This document shows positions 44,942-53,870 of a stretch of 64,000 nucleotides of DNA, one piece after another (position 1 is the stretch's first letter; the number at the start of each line of letters is the position of its first letter). The notes under the pieces were generated by a model. It was not told where the DNA came from. It did not search any database and worked only from the letters and a program-made list of their open reading frames with translations. Both the position numbers and the translations under genes were made by a program. Origin of the DNA: Myxococcota bacterium (lineage in GTDB: Bacteria > Myxococcota_A > UBA9160 > UBA4427); NCBI GenBank assembly GCA_041389495.1, contig JAWKRT010000002.1, forward strand, positions 1,054,001-1,118,000, written 5' to 3'.

Positions 44942-45460
44942 CTAGTCGACGTCCTCGACCTGCGCCTCGATGCGCTCGATCTCCTTGAGCTCGTCGTCCG
45001 TGATGGGCAGGTAGAGGGTCGTGATCGAGAGCGGATCGTTCTTCCCCATGCCGGGGCGGATCACGACGGGAACCTCGGTCTTCTCGGCGATCAGCTTCTG
45101 GAGCTGACCGGGCAGCCAGTTCGGGTCCTCGAGGTCGTTCAGCATGCGGCCCTCGAAGTTCGACCGCACCTGCGTGACGCTCAGGCGCCCGCCCGTCTCC
45201 TTCACCGAGAAGATCTTCTCCTTCTTGAACTTGCCCGAGCACTGCTTGGGGAGCTTCGACTGCTGGTTGCCGCCGCCGCTGTCCGGCCGCGGGAAGAACT
45301 TGCGCTCGTTGCCCTTCACGAAGTCGACCTCGACCTCGTGCTTCGCCGCGTCGTACGACTTGAAGACGGCGAAGAGGGCGCAGCTGCTGCTCGCAGCGAA
45401 GGCGCTCGACGGTCCGAAGACGAGGGCTGCGATCGCGAGAAGCGTGAGTCGATGGAACAT
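44942..45460 (-). CDS. Secreted hypothetical protein
   Basis: 172-residue protein with a typical signal peptide (MFHRLTLLAIAALVFG, cleavage after SAFA near residue 23). The mature part has two Cys (SCALF and KQCSG), a Lys-rich middle and an acidic C-terminus ending EAQVEDVD. Family not recognised. ATG at 45460 has AGGAG nine bases upstream, and a strong stem-loop follows the stop. The codon usage is less extreme in GC than the neighbours (several AAG/AAC/ATC runs), consistent with a highly expressed gene. Confidence 0.8.
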   Translation of the reverse strand: MFHRLTLLAIAALVFGPSSAFAASSSCALFAVFKSYDAAKHEVEVDFVKGNERKFFPRPDSGGGNQQSKLPKQCSGKFKKEKIFSVKETGGRLSVTQVRSNFEGRMLNDLEDPNWLPGQLQKLIAEKTEVPVVIRPGMGKNDPLSITTLYLPITDDELKEIERIEAQVEDVD

Positions 45461-45747
45461 CCCTGGGTTCTCCTCGTTCCTGGTCGTGAGTCGATCCGCG
45501 CGACGTCGGCGACTCGGGTTCCGCGGATGGCCCCGTTCCCGGTCCTCGACCCGGGGCTCGATCTTCGGGGTGGGTGCCCGCCGGAGCGGTGCGGAGCCCA
45601 CCCTGGATCCGCGCGGCCGGAGCGACGGGTTTAGCGCGGAGGGCATTCGAACGAAAGCCGACCTCCGCCCACATTCCCGCGGCGCGAAGGCCCGTCCGAC
45701 GGCGCCCGTCGCTCCGCTGACGCGCGGTCAGATGCGCTCGCGCGCCG

Positions 45748-46344
45748 TCAGAGCGGCGTCCCGTTCGCGCCGAGGTAGTGCGTGGACAGATGGGGCAGGT
45801 CGTCCACCGGTCGGTTGATCTCGTAGATCCGCCGGTAGCTCGTGTCCTTGATGGTCCAGCGGCCTCCCACCTTGAGATAGCGGTCCCAGTAGAGCGCCGT
45901 GCCGGTGGTGAAGAACTTGTGGTTGAGCATCCACATGTTGTCGGACAGGTACCAGATGCCCGTCGCCTCGGTGTCGCTCAGGATCTGGATCTCGGGCTGG
46001 TGCCCGTTGTGGTGGCCGATCGCCTCGCGGTGGAACGACTGCTTCACGGAGGCGACGTACGCGTCGCGTCCCTGCAGCTTCCACTCGTAGGTTCCGCCGG
46101 TGAAGTGGACCGCGACGTCCTCGTGGAAGAGCGTCGCGAGCTCCTCGAAGTTCGCGGTGTCGATGCACCGGAAGTAGGCGTGCTTGAGCTGCTTGATCGC
46201 CTCGATGTCCATCAGTCGCTGGACGTCGCGGCGCAGCTCCTCGATGCCGCCGCTCGACGCCTCGAGCGGGAGTCCGGGCGCGATGCCCATGGCGCGCTTC
46301 GTGAGCGCGCCCTCCACGGTGTTCGGGAGCGGGTTCCTCGTCAT
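45748..46344 (-). CDS. SnoaL-like/NTF2-fold protein
   Basis: 198-residue NTF2-like protein. After a 35-residue lead comes RRDVQRLMDIEAIKQLKHAYFRCIDTANFEELATLFHEDV, the typical start of the SnoaL-like 4 family. FTGGTYEWKLQGRDAYVASVKQ and DNMWMLNHKFFTTGTALYWDRY follow. Function could be an isomerase, dehydratase or ligand binder. ATG at 46344 is used; the nearest GGAGG is 15 bases away, so a slightly different start is possible. It stands alone, flanked by 287 and 190 bp of non-coding sequence. Confidence 0.82.
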   Translation of the reverse strand: MTRNPLPNTVEGALTKRAMGIAPGLPLEASSGGIEELRRDVQRLMDIEAIKQLKHAYFRCIDTANFEELATLFHEDVAVHFTGGTYEWKLQGRDAYVASVKQSFHREAIGHHNGHQPEIQILSDTEATGIWYLSDNMWMLNHKFFTTGTALYWDRYLKVGGRWTIKDTSYRRIYEINRPVDDLPHLSTHYLGANGTPL

Positions 46345-46442
46345 GGCGGTCGTCGTCGCCTCCTCTGCGGGGCCGGTCCGGCCGCGCGCTTCTACCACAC
46401 GGGCGGGGCGACCCGGTAGGTCGCGCCGCCCGGGCGCGGCCG

Positions 46443-46477
46443 CGGGCCGCGACCACGGGCCGCGACCACGGGCCGCG
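46443..46477. repeat. 13-bp tandem repeat, about 2.7 copies
   Basis: Unit CGGGCCGCGACCA at 46443-46455 and 46456-46468, with a partial third copy (CGGGCCGCG). It lies in the intergenic region between divergent SnoaL-like and M23 peptidase genes, and could be a simple sequence expansion or a protein-binding array. Confidence 0.6.
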
Positions 46478-46534
46478 GTGTACCCTCGGCGGGCGCGCGC
46501 GACTCCGGGACGCGGCGCGCGGAGCGAGGGCGGG

Positions 46535-47971
46535 ATGGCGTTCGGCACGGCGGCTGCGCGGCCCGGAGAGCCGCCTCGGATCGCGTTCGCCCACGCGCTC
46601 GTCGCCGCACTCCTCGGGGCGATCGCCGCCGCGCCGCCGTCGTCCGCCGCGACCCTCGCCTTTCCCGTCGGCGCGACGCTCGAGCAGGATCTCTTCATCG
46701 GGAGCTTCGTCGACCTCGACCCCGACGCGAACGAGCTGCTCACCTTCGCGTGCAACGACTGGACGCGCGACGGCCACCGCGGCCTCGACTTCGAGCTGCG
46801 CACCTTCGACGAGCAGGCGATCGGCGTTCCGGTCTTCGCGGCGGCGGACGGCGTCGTGACGTTCGTCGAGCAGTCCGATCCGAACGATGCGAACACGAGC
46901 GGCTCGGCGAGCCCCGGCAACCGCGTCTACGTCGACCACGGCGACGGCGTCGAGACCCAGTACTGGCACCTGCGCCACGCGAGCGTGCCGGTGACGGTCG
47001 GCCAGGCGGTGGCGGCGGGCGAACCGCTCGGCCTCGTCGGGTCGTCGGGCCAGAGCTTCGGCCCGCACCTGCACTTCGAGGTGCTCGAGAACGGACAGGT
47101 CGTCGAGCCCTACGCGGGCGCGTGCAACCCCGGCCCGTCGCGCTTCACCGTGCAGCCGGCGCTCGAGCTCGCCGTGTACCTGAACGACTTCGGCGTGACG
47201 GACGACGACCTCACGAACCCTGCGGCGCCGTTCTTCCCGTTCGGCCCGCCGCGCGACGCGCAGCTCCCGGTCGGCGTGCCATTCTACTTTTGGATGCGCG
47301 GAGGGAACCTGGCGGCCGGCGCCACGGCGCACGTCGTCGTGCGCCAGCCCGACGCTTCCGTCTGGGTCGACGACACCTTCGCGCTCGGATCGGGCGCGTT
47401 CGAGCGCCGCTTCCAGCGCTGGATCGGCGGCTACTTCCTCGGCTTCGCGACGGGGACCTGGACGATCGAGCTGTCGCTCGACGGCGCTCCCGTCGTCGCT
47501 GCGCCGTTCGAGGTCGTCGACACCGTCGACCCGCTCTTCAACCGGCCGCCCGAGCCGATCTCCGCGGCGCTCTCGCCCTCGCCGCTCACGACGACGGCGC
47601 CGCTCCGCTGCGCGGTCGTCGGCGACGCGCTGCTCGACGACCTCGACTGGGACGTCGTGCGCTACCGCTATGTGTGGCGCGTCGACGGCGCCGTCGAGCG
47701 CGACGTCGTGTCGGCGGGGCGCAGCGACGTGCTCGCGCGGGGCGTCGCGGGGGCCGGCCAGATCGTGCGCTGCGACGTCACGCCGAACGACGGCAAGGTC
47801 GACGGCGCGACGGCGAGCGCCGAGGCGAGGGTCGCCGCCGCCGTGCCGGCCGTCGGGAGCGGGCTCGGCGCGCTCGCGGGCGCCGCGCTCGCGGGTCTCG
47901 GCGCGATGCGCGCGCGGCGCGCCGTGCACCCGAAGCGGGGAGGGGGAGCGGGTGGCCGTCCGGGAGCGTGA
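46535..47971 (+). CDS. M23-family metallopeptidase with C-terminal membrane tail
   Basis: 478-residue exported protein. A signal peptide (ending PPSSAAT near residue 40) is followed by a LytM/M23 peptidase domain: HRGLD with His81 and Asp85, and HLHFEV with His178 and His180, the zinc set of glycyl-glycine endopeptidase-type cell-wall hydrolases. Residues 220-450 form beta-sandwich domains. The end AVPAVGSGLG plus hydrophobic stretch plus RARR has the shape of a C-terminal sorting signal. The last 20 bases overlap the start of the next gene. Confidence 0.87.
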   Translation: MAFGTAAARPGEPPRIAFAHALVAALLGAIAAAPPSSAATLAFPVGATLEQDLFIGSFVDLDPDANELLTFACNDWTRDGHRGLDFELRTFDEQAIGVPVFAAADGVVTFVEQSDPNDANTSGSASPGNRVYVDHGDGVETQYWHLRHASVPVTVGQAVAAGEPLGLVGSSGQSFGPHLHFEVLENGQVVEPYAGACNPGPSRFTVQPALELAVYLNDFGVTDDDLTNPAAPFFPFGPPRDAQLPVGVPFYFWMRGGNLAAGATAHVVVRQPDASVWVDDTFALGSGAFERRFQRWIGGYFLGFATGTWTIELSLDGAPVVAAPFEVVDTVDPLFNRPPEPISAALSPSPLTTTAPLRCAVVGDALLDDLDWDVVRYRYVWRVDGAVERDVVSAGRSDVLARGVAGAGQIVRCDVTPNDGKVDGATASAEARVAAAVPAVGSGLGALAGAALAGLGAMRARRAVHPKRGGGAGGRPGA

Positions 47972-49100
47972 GCGCGAGCGGCCGATTCCGACGCGCATCG
48001 AGCCGAGCGCCGCGCTCTCGCCGCTCTCGCCGGCGCGCGTGGCGCGGGCCTTCCGCGCGCTGCTCGACGACGGCGCGCGGCTGCGCGTTTCGGGCGCGGC
48101 GCGCCGTCGCCCGCTCGACCTGCTCGCGCGCGGCTACGTGCCGCGCTTCGCGTTCGAGCTCTTCGACACGCGCGTCTTCGTCACCGACGCCCTGCAGAAC
48201 CCCGACATCCGCTTCTTCGTCGCCTACGTCGTGCAGCCGCGGCGCCGCGGCCGCGGGCTCGACGCGTTCGCGCGCATCTTCTACAAGGATCTGTCGCTCG
48301 TCTGGCGCTCGTCCTCGCACTTCTCGCGCGAGGACGGCGCGCTCTGGGTGGGAAAGGGCGACGTCCTCTCCTACGTCGAGGACGGCCGAGAGATGGTCAC
48401 GTCGATCGAGTCGACGACCGACCTGCCGTTCGAGATGCAGGCCGCGCTCGAGGACGCGCTGCGCCGGACGAAGCGCGTGCGCAACGACGAGCGCGCGCTC
48501 GACCTCGTGTTGCACCGCGCTCCGTCGTGGCGCATCGAGCCCTACGCCGACTTCACCGAGCCGCGCGCGCGCGCGGCCGCCGACCCGCGCAACCTCGTGA
48601 ACGGCGGGCGGGCGATCGCGCGCTTCCGCAGGCCGGGCGACCCCGGCTCGCTCGTGTTCGCGAAGGGCTACGAGCCCGACTTCCGCGGCGGCGCGCTCGA
48701 GACGCTGCTCACGAAGAGCTCGCTCTACGGCGGCCCGCTCGGGCGCCATCGCATCCTCTCGCGCAACCGGCGCATCCAGTACACGTTCATCGCCGCACCG
48801 CGGCACGTGTGGCTCCTGCCGCCGCAGGCGCTCACGACCGAGCTCTCGAGCTACGGCGTGCGCACGATCGACGTCGTCGCGGACGACGATTTGTTCGTGC
48901 CCGGCTACGAGTACCACTTCGTCGACGACACGCAGGACCCGCCCGCGCTCTACAGCCAGATCCCGGACGGCTATGCGGGCGCGCAGAGCCCGCACGACGA
49001 CGCGAAGGCGGACGCCTCGCCGTGGCTCGACGCGCTGCCGGTCGTGCAGGAGTTCCGTCGCGTGGTGCTGGGGCGCTCGCGTCGCACCGCGCGCTGCTAG
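47952..49100 (+). CDS. Conserved hypothetical protein
   Basis: 382-residue soluble protein with no signal peptide and no family that I recognise. Notable stretches are FAFELFDTRVFVTDALQNPDIRFF, IFYKDLSLVWRSSSHF and FVPGYEYHFVDDT, and the C-terminal end is basic (RRVVLGRSRRTARC). GTG at 47952 has GGGGGAGCGG upstream and overlaps the M23 gene by 20 bp. The overlap suggests co-expression with the peptidase. Confidence 0.72.
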   Translation: MAVRERERERPIPTRIEPSAALSPLSPARVARAFRALLDDGARLRVSGAARRRPLDLLARGYVPRFAFELFDTRVFVTDALQNPDIRFFVAYVVQPRRRGRGLDAFARIFYKDLSLVWRSSSHFSREDGALWVGKGDVLSYVEDGREMVTSIESTTDLPFEMQAALEDALRRTKRVRNDERALDLVLHRAPSWRIEPYADFTEPRARAAADPRNLVNGGRAIARFRRPGDPGSLVFAKGYEPDFRGGALETLLTKSSLYGGPLGRHRILSRNRRIQYTFIAAPRHVWLLPPQALTTELSSYGVRTIDVVADDDLFVPGYEYHFVDDTQDPPALYSQIPDGYAGAQSPHDDAKADASPWLDALPVVQEFRRVVLGRSRRTARC

Positions 49101-49152
49101 CGCACACCTCGAGCGCGCCTTCGGTCGTCGGCCCGCACCGCCGGGACGGGGG

Positions 49153-49917
49153 CTAGGCGCGTCGCGGGCCGCCGTTGCGGCCCGGCCAGCGCGAGCCGCC
49201 GATCGTGTCGACGAAGGGCCAGAAGCCGTCGGGGTCGAGCGCGCCCTCGAGCGTGATCTCGCGCGCCTCGAAGAGCGGCCAGTCGAGCCGCGCGGACTCG
49301 ATGCCGCGGTTCGGGAGCAGCGACGCGATCGGGTCCCACGGGCTCTCGCGCAGCGTCAGCGTGCCCTCGACCGTCTCGCGGTGCCGCGTCGCGAACGCGC
49401 TGCGAACGCGCACGACGTGCGGCGGGAAGTCGTAGCTCTTCTCGGCCCCGCCGACGGCGCGCGAGACCTTGATCCACCACTCGTTCTCCTCGTACTTCGG
49501 GAGCTCGGCCTCGACGCCGGTCGTGCGCCCCTCGAACTCGAGGAACGTGTATCCCTGGTGCGAGCAGCGCGCGACGACGCGCTCGCCGACGCGGTAGTAG
49601 GTCGTCTCGCACGGGTACTTCGGCTGGCCGTTCGTATCGCGGCTGATGAAGATGGCCGACTCCTGGTCGATGCCGTAGCCGAGCGTGTAGAGGCCGGGCG
49701 TGCCGCGGTAGTCGGCGTCGACGGTGACGACGACGCCGTACTCCGGCTCGTCCGGCACCGGGAAGTTGTAGATGTGGACGTGCACGAGCGGCTGCGCGCC
49801 GGGCTCGATGCCCGGCGGGAGCAGGTCGGCGATGCGCTCCGCGTCCGTGCGGTAGACGACCTTCAGGATCGGCCAGTGGAAGATGTCGCCGGGGTTCGTC
49901 GTGGGAGCGGTGCTCAT
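49153..49917 (-). CDS. Acetoacetate decarboxylase family protein
   Basis: 254-residue ADC-fold protein. The core matches acetoacetate decarboxylase-like members: DLLPPGIEPGAQPLVHVHIYNFPV, YTLGYGIDQESAIF and GQPKYPCETTYYRVGERVVARC. In true ADC a Lys in a GYPKK-type motif forms a Schiff base; here the equivalent region reads GQPKYPCE, so the reaction may differ. ATG at 49917. The gene lies 69 bp downstream of an SDR on the same strand. Confidence 0.85.
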   Translation of the reverse strand: MSTAPTTNPGDIFHWPILKVVYRTDAERIADLLPPGIEPGAQPLVHVHIYNFPVPDEPEYGVVVTVDADYRGTPGLYTLGYGIDQESAIFISRDTNGQPKYPCETTYYRVGERVVARCSHQGYTFLEFEGRTTGVEAELPKYEENEWWIKVSRAVGGAEKSYDFPPHVVRVRSAFATRHRETVEGTLTLRESPWDPIASLLPNRGIESARLDWPLFEAREITLEGALDPDGFWPFVDTIGGSRWPGRNGGPRRA

Positions 49918-49986
49918 CGCGGGTCTCCTGGCGCGTCGCTGCGCGCGTCCGGTCCGGAACGGGGCTCGGCCGAGGCCGGCCGTACG

Positions 49987-50862
49987 CTAGCCGAGCTCGA
50001 GCGTCGTCGGGCACGCGCCCGAAGCGAGCTTGCGGGCGCGGTCCGCGAGCTGGGCCTCCATCTGCTCGCGCCCGATCATGATCACGAAGTCGCCCGCGCG
50101 GATGCCGTCGAGCGCGAAGCGCGCGAGCTCGTCGAGGTCCTGCACGGGGAGCTCGACGCCGACCTTCTTCATGCTCTCCATGAACGCGTCGAACGTGATC
50201 TCCGAGCCCTCCGGCGCGGGCTTCTCGCGGGCGAGCTCGGCGGGGCGGTTGCGGCGCGTCGTCCAGATGCCGGTCGGCAGCAGCCCGCCCGACGGATAGA
50301 AGATGGAGGCGCGCAGCTTCGTGCCGAGCCCGGAGAGCTGCGCCTGCAGGCACTCCGTCAGGATCGACACGGCGGCCTTGCTCGTCGCGTAGACCACCTG
50401 CCCCGCGAGCGGGTGGATGCCGCCGTCGCCGGACGACGTGTTGACGACGACGCCCTCCTCGCCGCCCTCGAGCATGCGCGGCACGAAGGCCTGCACGCCG
50501 TAGGCGACGCCGAGCACGTTCACGCCGTGGACCCACTTCCAGTCGTTGGGCGTCGTCTCCCAGACGTTGAGGTTCGGCGCCCCGACGCCCGCATTGTTGA
50601 AGAGCAGGTGGCAGGCGCCGTGGCGCGCGTAGACCGCGTCGGCGAGCGCGCTCACCGAGGCCGGGTCGGAGACGTCGCACACGACGCTCGCGAGGTCGCC
50701 GCCCCGTGCGGCGAGCTCGGCGGCCGTGGCGTCGAGCGCACCGCGCTCGACGTCGGCGACGACGACCTTCGCTCCCTCGGCGAGCAGCGCCTTCGCGAGC
50801 GCCTTGCCGATGCCGCTGGCGCCGCCCGTGACGACGGCGACGCGGCCGCGGAACTCCTGCAT
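49987..50862 (-). CDS. SDR family NAD(P)-dependent oxidoreductase
   Basis: 291-residue short-chain dehydrogenase. Motifs are TGGASGIG (cofactor), NNAG, NTSSGDGGIHP with the catalytic Ser, and YATSK. The C-terminal extension (KKVGVELPVQDLDELARFALDGIRAGDFVIMI) is longer than in the minimal SDR. ATG at 50862 with AGGGAGG a few bases upstream. It is 35 bp from the upstream beta-barrel gene and 69 bp from the decarboxylase-like gene, so a three-gene transcript is possible. Confidence 0.92.
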   Translation of the reverse strand: MQEFRGRVAVVTGGASGIGKALAKALLAEGAKVVVADVERGALDATAAELAARGGDLASVVCDVSDPASVSALADAVYARHGACHLLFNNAGVGAPNLNVWETTPNDWKWVHGVNVLGVAYGVQAFVPRMLEGGEEGVVVNTSSGDGGIHPLAGQVVYATSKAAVSILTECLQAQLSGLGTKLRASIFYPSGGLLPTGIWTTRRNRPAELAREKPAPEGSEITFDAFMESMKKVGVELPVQDLDELARFALDGIRAGDFVIMIGREQMEAQLADRARKLASGACPTTLELG

Positions 50863-50897
50863 CCGATCCTCCCTCGCGCGCGCCCGCGCGCGCCTCG

Positions 50898-51848
50898 CTA
50901 CTCGAGCGGCCCCGCGATCACGCCGTTCCACTCGAGCGCGCGCGGCGCCTCGAACGTCGCGCCGTCGCGGTCGTGTGCGATCAGCGTCGCCTCGCCGAAG
51001 TACGCGCGCAGCCCGAAGACGACGCGGTGCTCGACGAGCGAATCGGTGTCGTCGCTCTGGTGGTAGTAGCCGCCCGCATAGCGCACGAAGCCCGCGACGC
51101 GCGAGCCCGGCACGAGCGCCTCGGCCTCGCCCAGCCAGTCGATCACCCACACGTGGTCGTCGTCGTCGTCCATGCGCCCGCCGACGTAGCCCGCGCCCGC
51201 CGCGAGCCGCACCGTGTCGCGCGGGAACCAGCGCAGCTCGCCGCGCGCGAGCCGCCCGCTCTCGAGCGCGTCGGGATCGGCGCCGCGCGAGTGGGTGCGG
51301 TCGAGGTAGCCGGCCTGCGCGACGACCGTCGCGCGCGGGAAGAAGGCCGCGCCCTCGAGCCCGATCGACCACACGTTCGAGTGCGGATCGCGCGCGTCGA
51401 GGTCGTGGATGGCGAGCCGTCCGAGGCTCCCGAAGACGCCGATCGCACCGAGCCGGAAGTCGCGCACGTTCGCGTGCACGGCCGCGCCGAAGCTCCCCTC
51501 GTACGTGTCGTCGGCGCGGCGCGTGCGCGTGCCGGCGTCGCCGCCGAGGTCGGCCTGCACGTGCACGTCGCCGAACGCGACGTCGATCGACGCGTCGGCG
51601 CCGACGGCCCAGAGGTCGCGGGCCTCGCCGCCCTGGAGCACGTCGCCGTTCGGGTCGGAGAAGCGCAGATAGGTCGCGCGCACCTCGCCGACGCCGCTCA
51701 CCGGCGCGGGGAGCCCGCGGCCCTCCGCACCTGCGCGCGCGGGCGCTGCGTTCGCGAGCACGGCGAGTGCGCAGAGCGCCGCGGCGATGCCGTGCGGTCG
51801 TCGATCGGAGACGGGCTTCGAGCCGGCGCGATCCGCGTTCGGATCCAT
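50898..51848 (-). CDS. Putative outer-membrane beta-barrel protein
   Basis: 316-residue protein with a signal peptide (hydrophobic about 20-37, ending APARAG) and alternating beta-strand pattern with many aromatic girdle residues (YYHQSD, VVFGLRAYFGEATL). It looks like a small outer-membrane barrel or porin-like protein; no specific family recognised. ATG at 51848 is preceded by GAGGAGG. No function can be assigned. Confidence 0.68.
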   Translation of the reverse strand: MDPNADRAGSKPVSDRRPHGIAAALCALAVLANAAPARAGAEGRGLPAPVSGVGEVRATYLRFSDPNGDVLQGGEARDLWAVGADASIDVAFGDVHVQADLGGDAGTRTRRADDTYEGSFGAAVHANVRDFRLGAIGVFGSLGRLAIHDLDARDPHSNVWSIGLEGAAFFPRATVVAQAGYLDRTHSRGADPDALESGRLARGELRWFPRDTVRLAAGAGYVGGRMDDDDDHVWVIDWLGEAEALVPGSRVAGFVRYAGGYYHQSDDTDSLVEHRVVFGLRAYFGEATLIAHDRDGATFEAPRALEWNGVIAGPLE

Positions 51849-51975
51849 GGGGCCTCCTCGCGCGCCGCCCGGTCGTCGCGACCGCGCCGCGCGGTGCGCG
51901 GCGTCGCGGGGGACGGCTCGCCGCGCCAGCCTACTCGAAGGGCGGGCCCGCGCGGAAGGGCGCGCGCGAGGGATC

Positions 51976-53061
51976 TCAGCGCGCGAGCAGGCGCTCGAGC
52001 TGCTCGACGATGCGGCGGCCGGCGTGCCCGTCCCCGAACGGGTTCGGCCACGTGCGCGGGCGGTCGTAGAGCTCGCGTGCGCGCTCGACGATGGCGCGCT
52101 CGCGCGCGCCGGCGAGCGTGCTCGCGCCGACGGCGATCGACTCCGGGCGCTCCGTGTTGTCGCGCAGCGTGACGCACGGGACGCCCAGGCAGCACGCCTC
52201 CTCCTGCAGGCCGCCCGAGTCGGTGAGCATGAGCGCCGCGTTCGCGTGGAGCGCGAGGAACTCGCGGTAGCCGAGCGGCGGCACGACGCGCACGTGCTTC
52301 GCGTCGATCGCGATGCCGAGCTCGTCGATCTTCTTGACGGTGCGCGGGTGGAGCGCGGCCACGACGGGGAGCTCGAGCTCGATGGCCGTCGACGCGATGC
52401 CGGCGAGGATGCCGCGCAGGCGCTCCTCGTTCTCGACGTTCTCGCGCCGGTGCACGGTCGCGAGCGCGAAGCGGCGCCGCCGCAGGCCGTGCTTCGCGAG
52501 CAGCTCCGAGTCCGGCACGTCGCCCTGCAGCCGCTCGAGCTCGTCGACCACCGTGTTGCCGCTCATCACGATGCTCGTGCCGTCGACGCCCTCGGTGAGC
52601 AGCGTGTCGCGCGCGATGCGGGTCGGCGCGAAGAGGAAGTCGGCGACGTGGTCGATCTGCCGTCGGTTGATCTCCTCGGGCATCGTGCGGTCGTAGCTGC
52701 GCAGGCCCGCTTCCACGTGGGCGAGCGGCGTCGCCGTCTTGACGGCCGCGAGCGCGCCGCCGAGCGCCGAGTTCGTGTCGCCCTGCACGACGACGACGTC
52801 CGGACGCTCGCGCTCGATGATCGCCACCGTCTTCGCGAGGATGCCGCGGATCTGGTCGCCGTCGGGGCGCGACCCGATGTGCAGGTTCACGTCGGCGGGC
52901 GCGAGCTCGAGGTCGCGGAAGATGGCCTCGTCGAGCTCGTAGCTGTAGTGCTGGCCGGTGTGCACGAGCACGTGCGGGACGCCCGCCTCGCGGCACGCGC
53001 GCACGACGGGCGACATCTTGATGATCTCGGGGCGCGTCCCGAGCACGGTCATCACCTTCAC
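51976..53061 (-). CDS. wecB: UDP-N-acetylglucosamine 2-epimerase (non-hydrolysing)
   Basis: 361-residue WecB-type epimerase that interconverts UDP-GlcNAc and UDP-ManNAc for surface glycan synthesis. Signature motifs are GTRPEIIK, QGDTNS, HVEAGLRS, HRRENVENE and DSGGLQEEACCLGVPCVTLR, all intact. GTG at 53061 is chosen over ATG at 53052 because GAGGAG lies about eight bases upstream and the GTG overlaps the glycosyltransferase TGA as GTGA. No WecC-type dehydrogenase is in the window. Confidence 0.95.
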   Translation of the reverse strand: MKVMTVLGTRPEIIKMSPVVRACREAGVPHVLVHTGQHYSYELDEAIFRDLELAPADVNLHIGSRPDGDQIRGILAKTVAIIERERPDVVVVQGDTNSALGGALAAVKTATPLAHVEAGLRSYDRTMPEEINRRQIDHVADFLFAPTRIARDTLLTEGVDGTSIVMSGNTVVDELERLQGDVPDSELLAKHGLRRRRFALATVHRRENVENEERLRGILAGIASTAIELELPVVAALHPRTVKKIDELGIAIDAKHVRVVPPLGYREFLALHANAALMLTDSGGLQEEACCLGVPCVTLRDNTERPESIAVGASTLAGARERAIVERARELYDRPRTWPNPFGDGHAGRRIVEQLERLLAR

Positions 53062-53870
53062 GGTCGGGCTCCTCGCGTCGCGGCGGCGAGGCGCGCGCGC
53101 ACCGCGCTCGGCCGGTCCACCGTGAACGCCTCGAGCCGGCGCCGCGCGATCAGCGCGAGCGTCTTCCGGATCGTCGCGAGCACCTTCATCTTGCTGCTGC
53201 CGACGCGCGTCTCGTACTCGAGCTCGATCGGGACCTCGCAGGCGCGCACGCCCGTCGCGCGGAGCCGCAGCAGGATGTCCATCACCGCTTCGAAGCCGCG
53301 CGCGCTCGTCAGCTCGTCGCCGAACGCCGAGAGCGCGCGGCGGAGCGCGGCCGGACGATAGGCGCGGAAGCAGCACGTGTAGTCGCGCACGCCGCGGATC
53401 GGGAAGACCGCGCGCAGCAGGAAGCGCGCGCCGTCCGAGATCAGCAGGCGCGAGCGCGGCACGCCGCGCACGCTCGCGCCGGGCTGGTAGCGCGACGCGA
53501 TCACGAGCTCGTAGCCCTCGTCGAGGCGCGCGAGCAGCGTCGGGATGAGCCGGGGCGGGTGCGTGTTGTCGGCGTCGAGCGTGACGATGGCGTCGCCGTC
53601 CGCGGCCATCGCGAGGCAGGCGTCGAACCCCGTCACGAGCGCGGCGCCGAGCCCGCGGTTGCGGGCGTGGCTCACGATCTCGAGGTCGAGTGCGCCGCCC
53701 GTCTCCTCCACCGCGCGCCGCGCCTCGGCCACGGTGGCGTCGCTGCTGCCGTCGTCGACGAGCACGACGCGCAGCGGCTCCGGCCCGCCGCCGAGCGCGC
53801 GGTGCACGGCGAGCAGCGTGGGGCGGATCACCGCCTCCTCGTTGAACGCGCACAGGAGCACGACGTTCAT
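53058..53870 (-). CDS. Family 2 glycosyltransferase (dolichol-phosphate mannosyltransferase-like)
   Basis: 270-residue GT-A glycosyltransferase. CAFNEEAVIRPTL opens the fold, VVLVDDGSSDAT is the nucleotide-binding strand, LDADNTHPP the metal-binding Asp region, and SARGFEAVMDILLRLR the acceptor segment. It probably transfers a sugar from a nucleotide donor to polyprenyl phosphate or a lipid-linked glycan. ATG at 53870 overlaps the upstream FAD gene stop (ATGA), and its own stop overlaps wecB (GTGA). Confidence 0.92.
   Translation of the reverse strand: MNVVLLCAFNEEAVIRPTLLAVHRALGGGPEPLRVVLVDDGSSDATVAEARRAVEETGGALDLEIVSHARNRGLGAALVTGFDACLAMAADGDAIVTLDADNTHPPRLIPTLLARLDEGYELVIASRYQPGASVRGVPRSRLLISDGARFLLRAVFPIRGVRDYTCCFRAYRPAALRRALSAFGDELTSARGFEAVMDILLRLRATGVRACEVPIELEYETRVGSSKMKVLATIRKTLALIARRRLEAFTVDRPSAVRARLAAATRGARP

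Noticed and set aside
35262..45604. A shared 16-mer (GGCTCCGCACCGCTCC on the minus strand) upstream of two secreted-protein genes, near 35262-35277 and 45583-45598.
   Set aside because: At this GC content chance repeats of 16 bases are expected in a window of this size, and the distances to the start codons differ (about 25 versus 120 bases).
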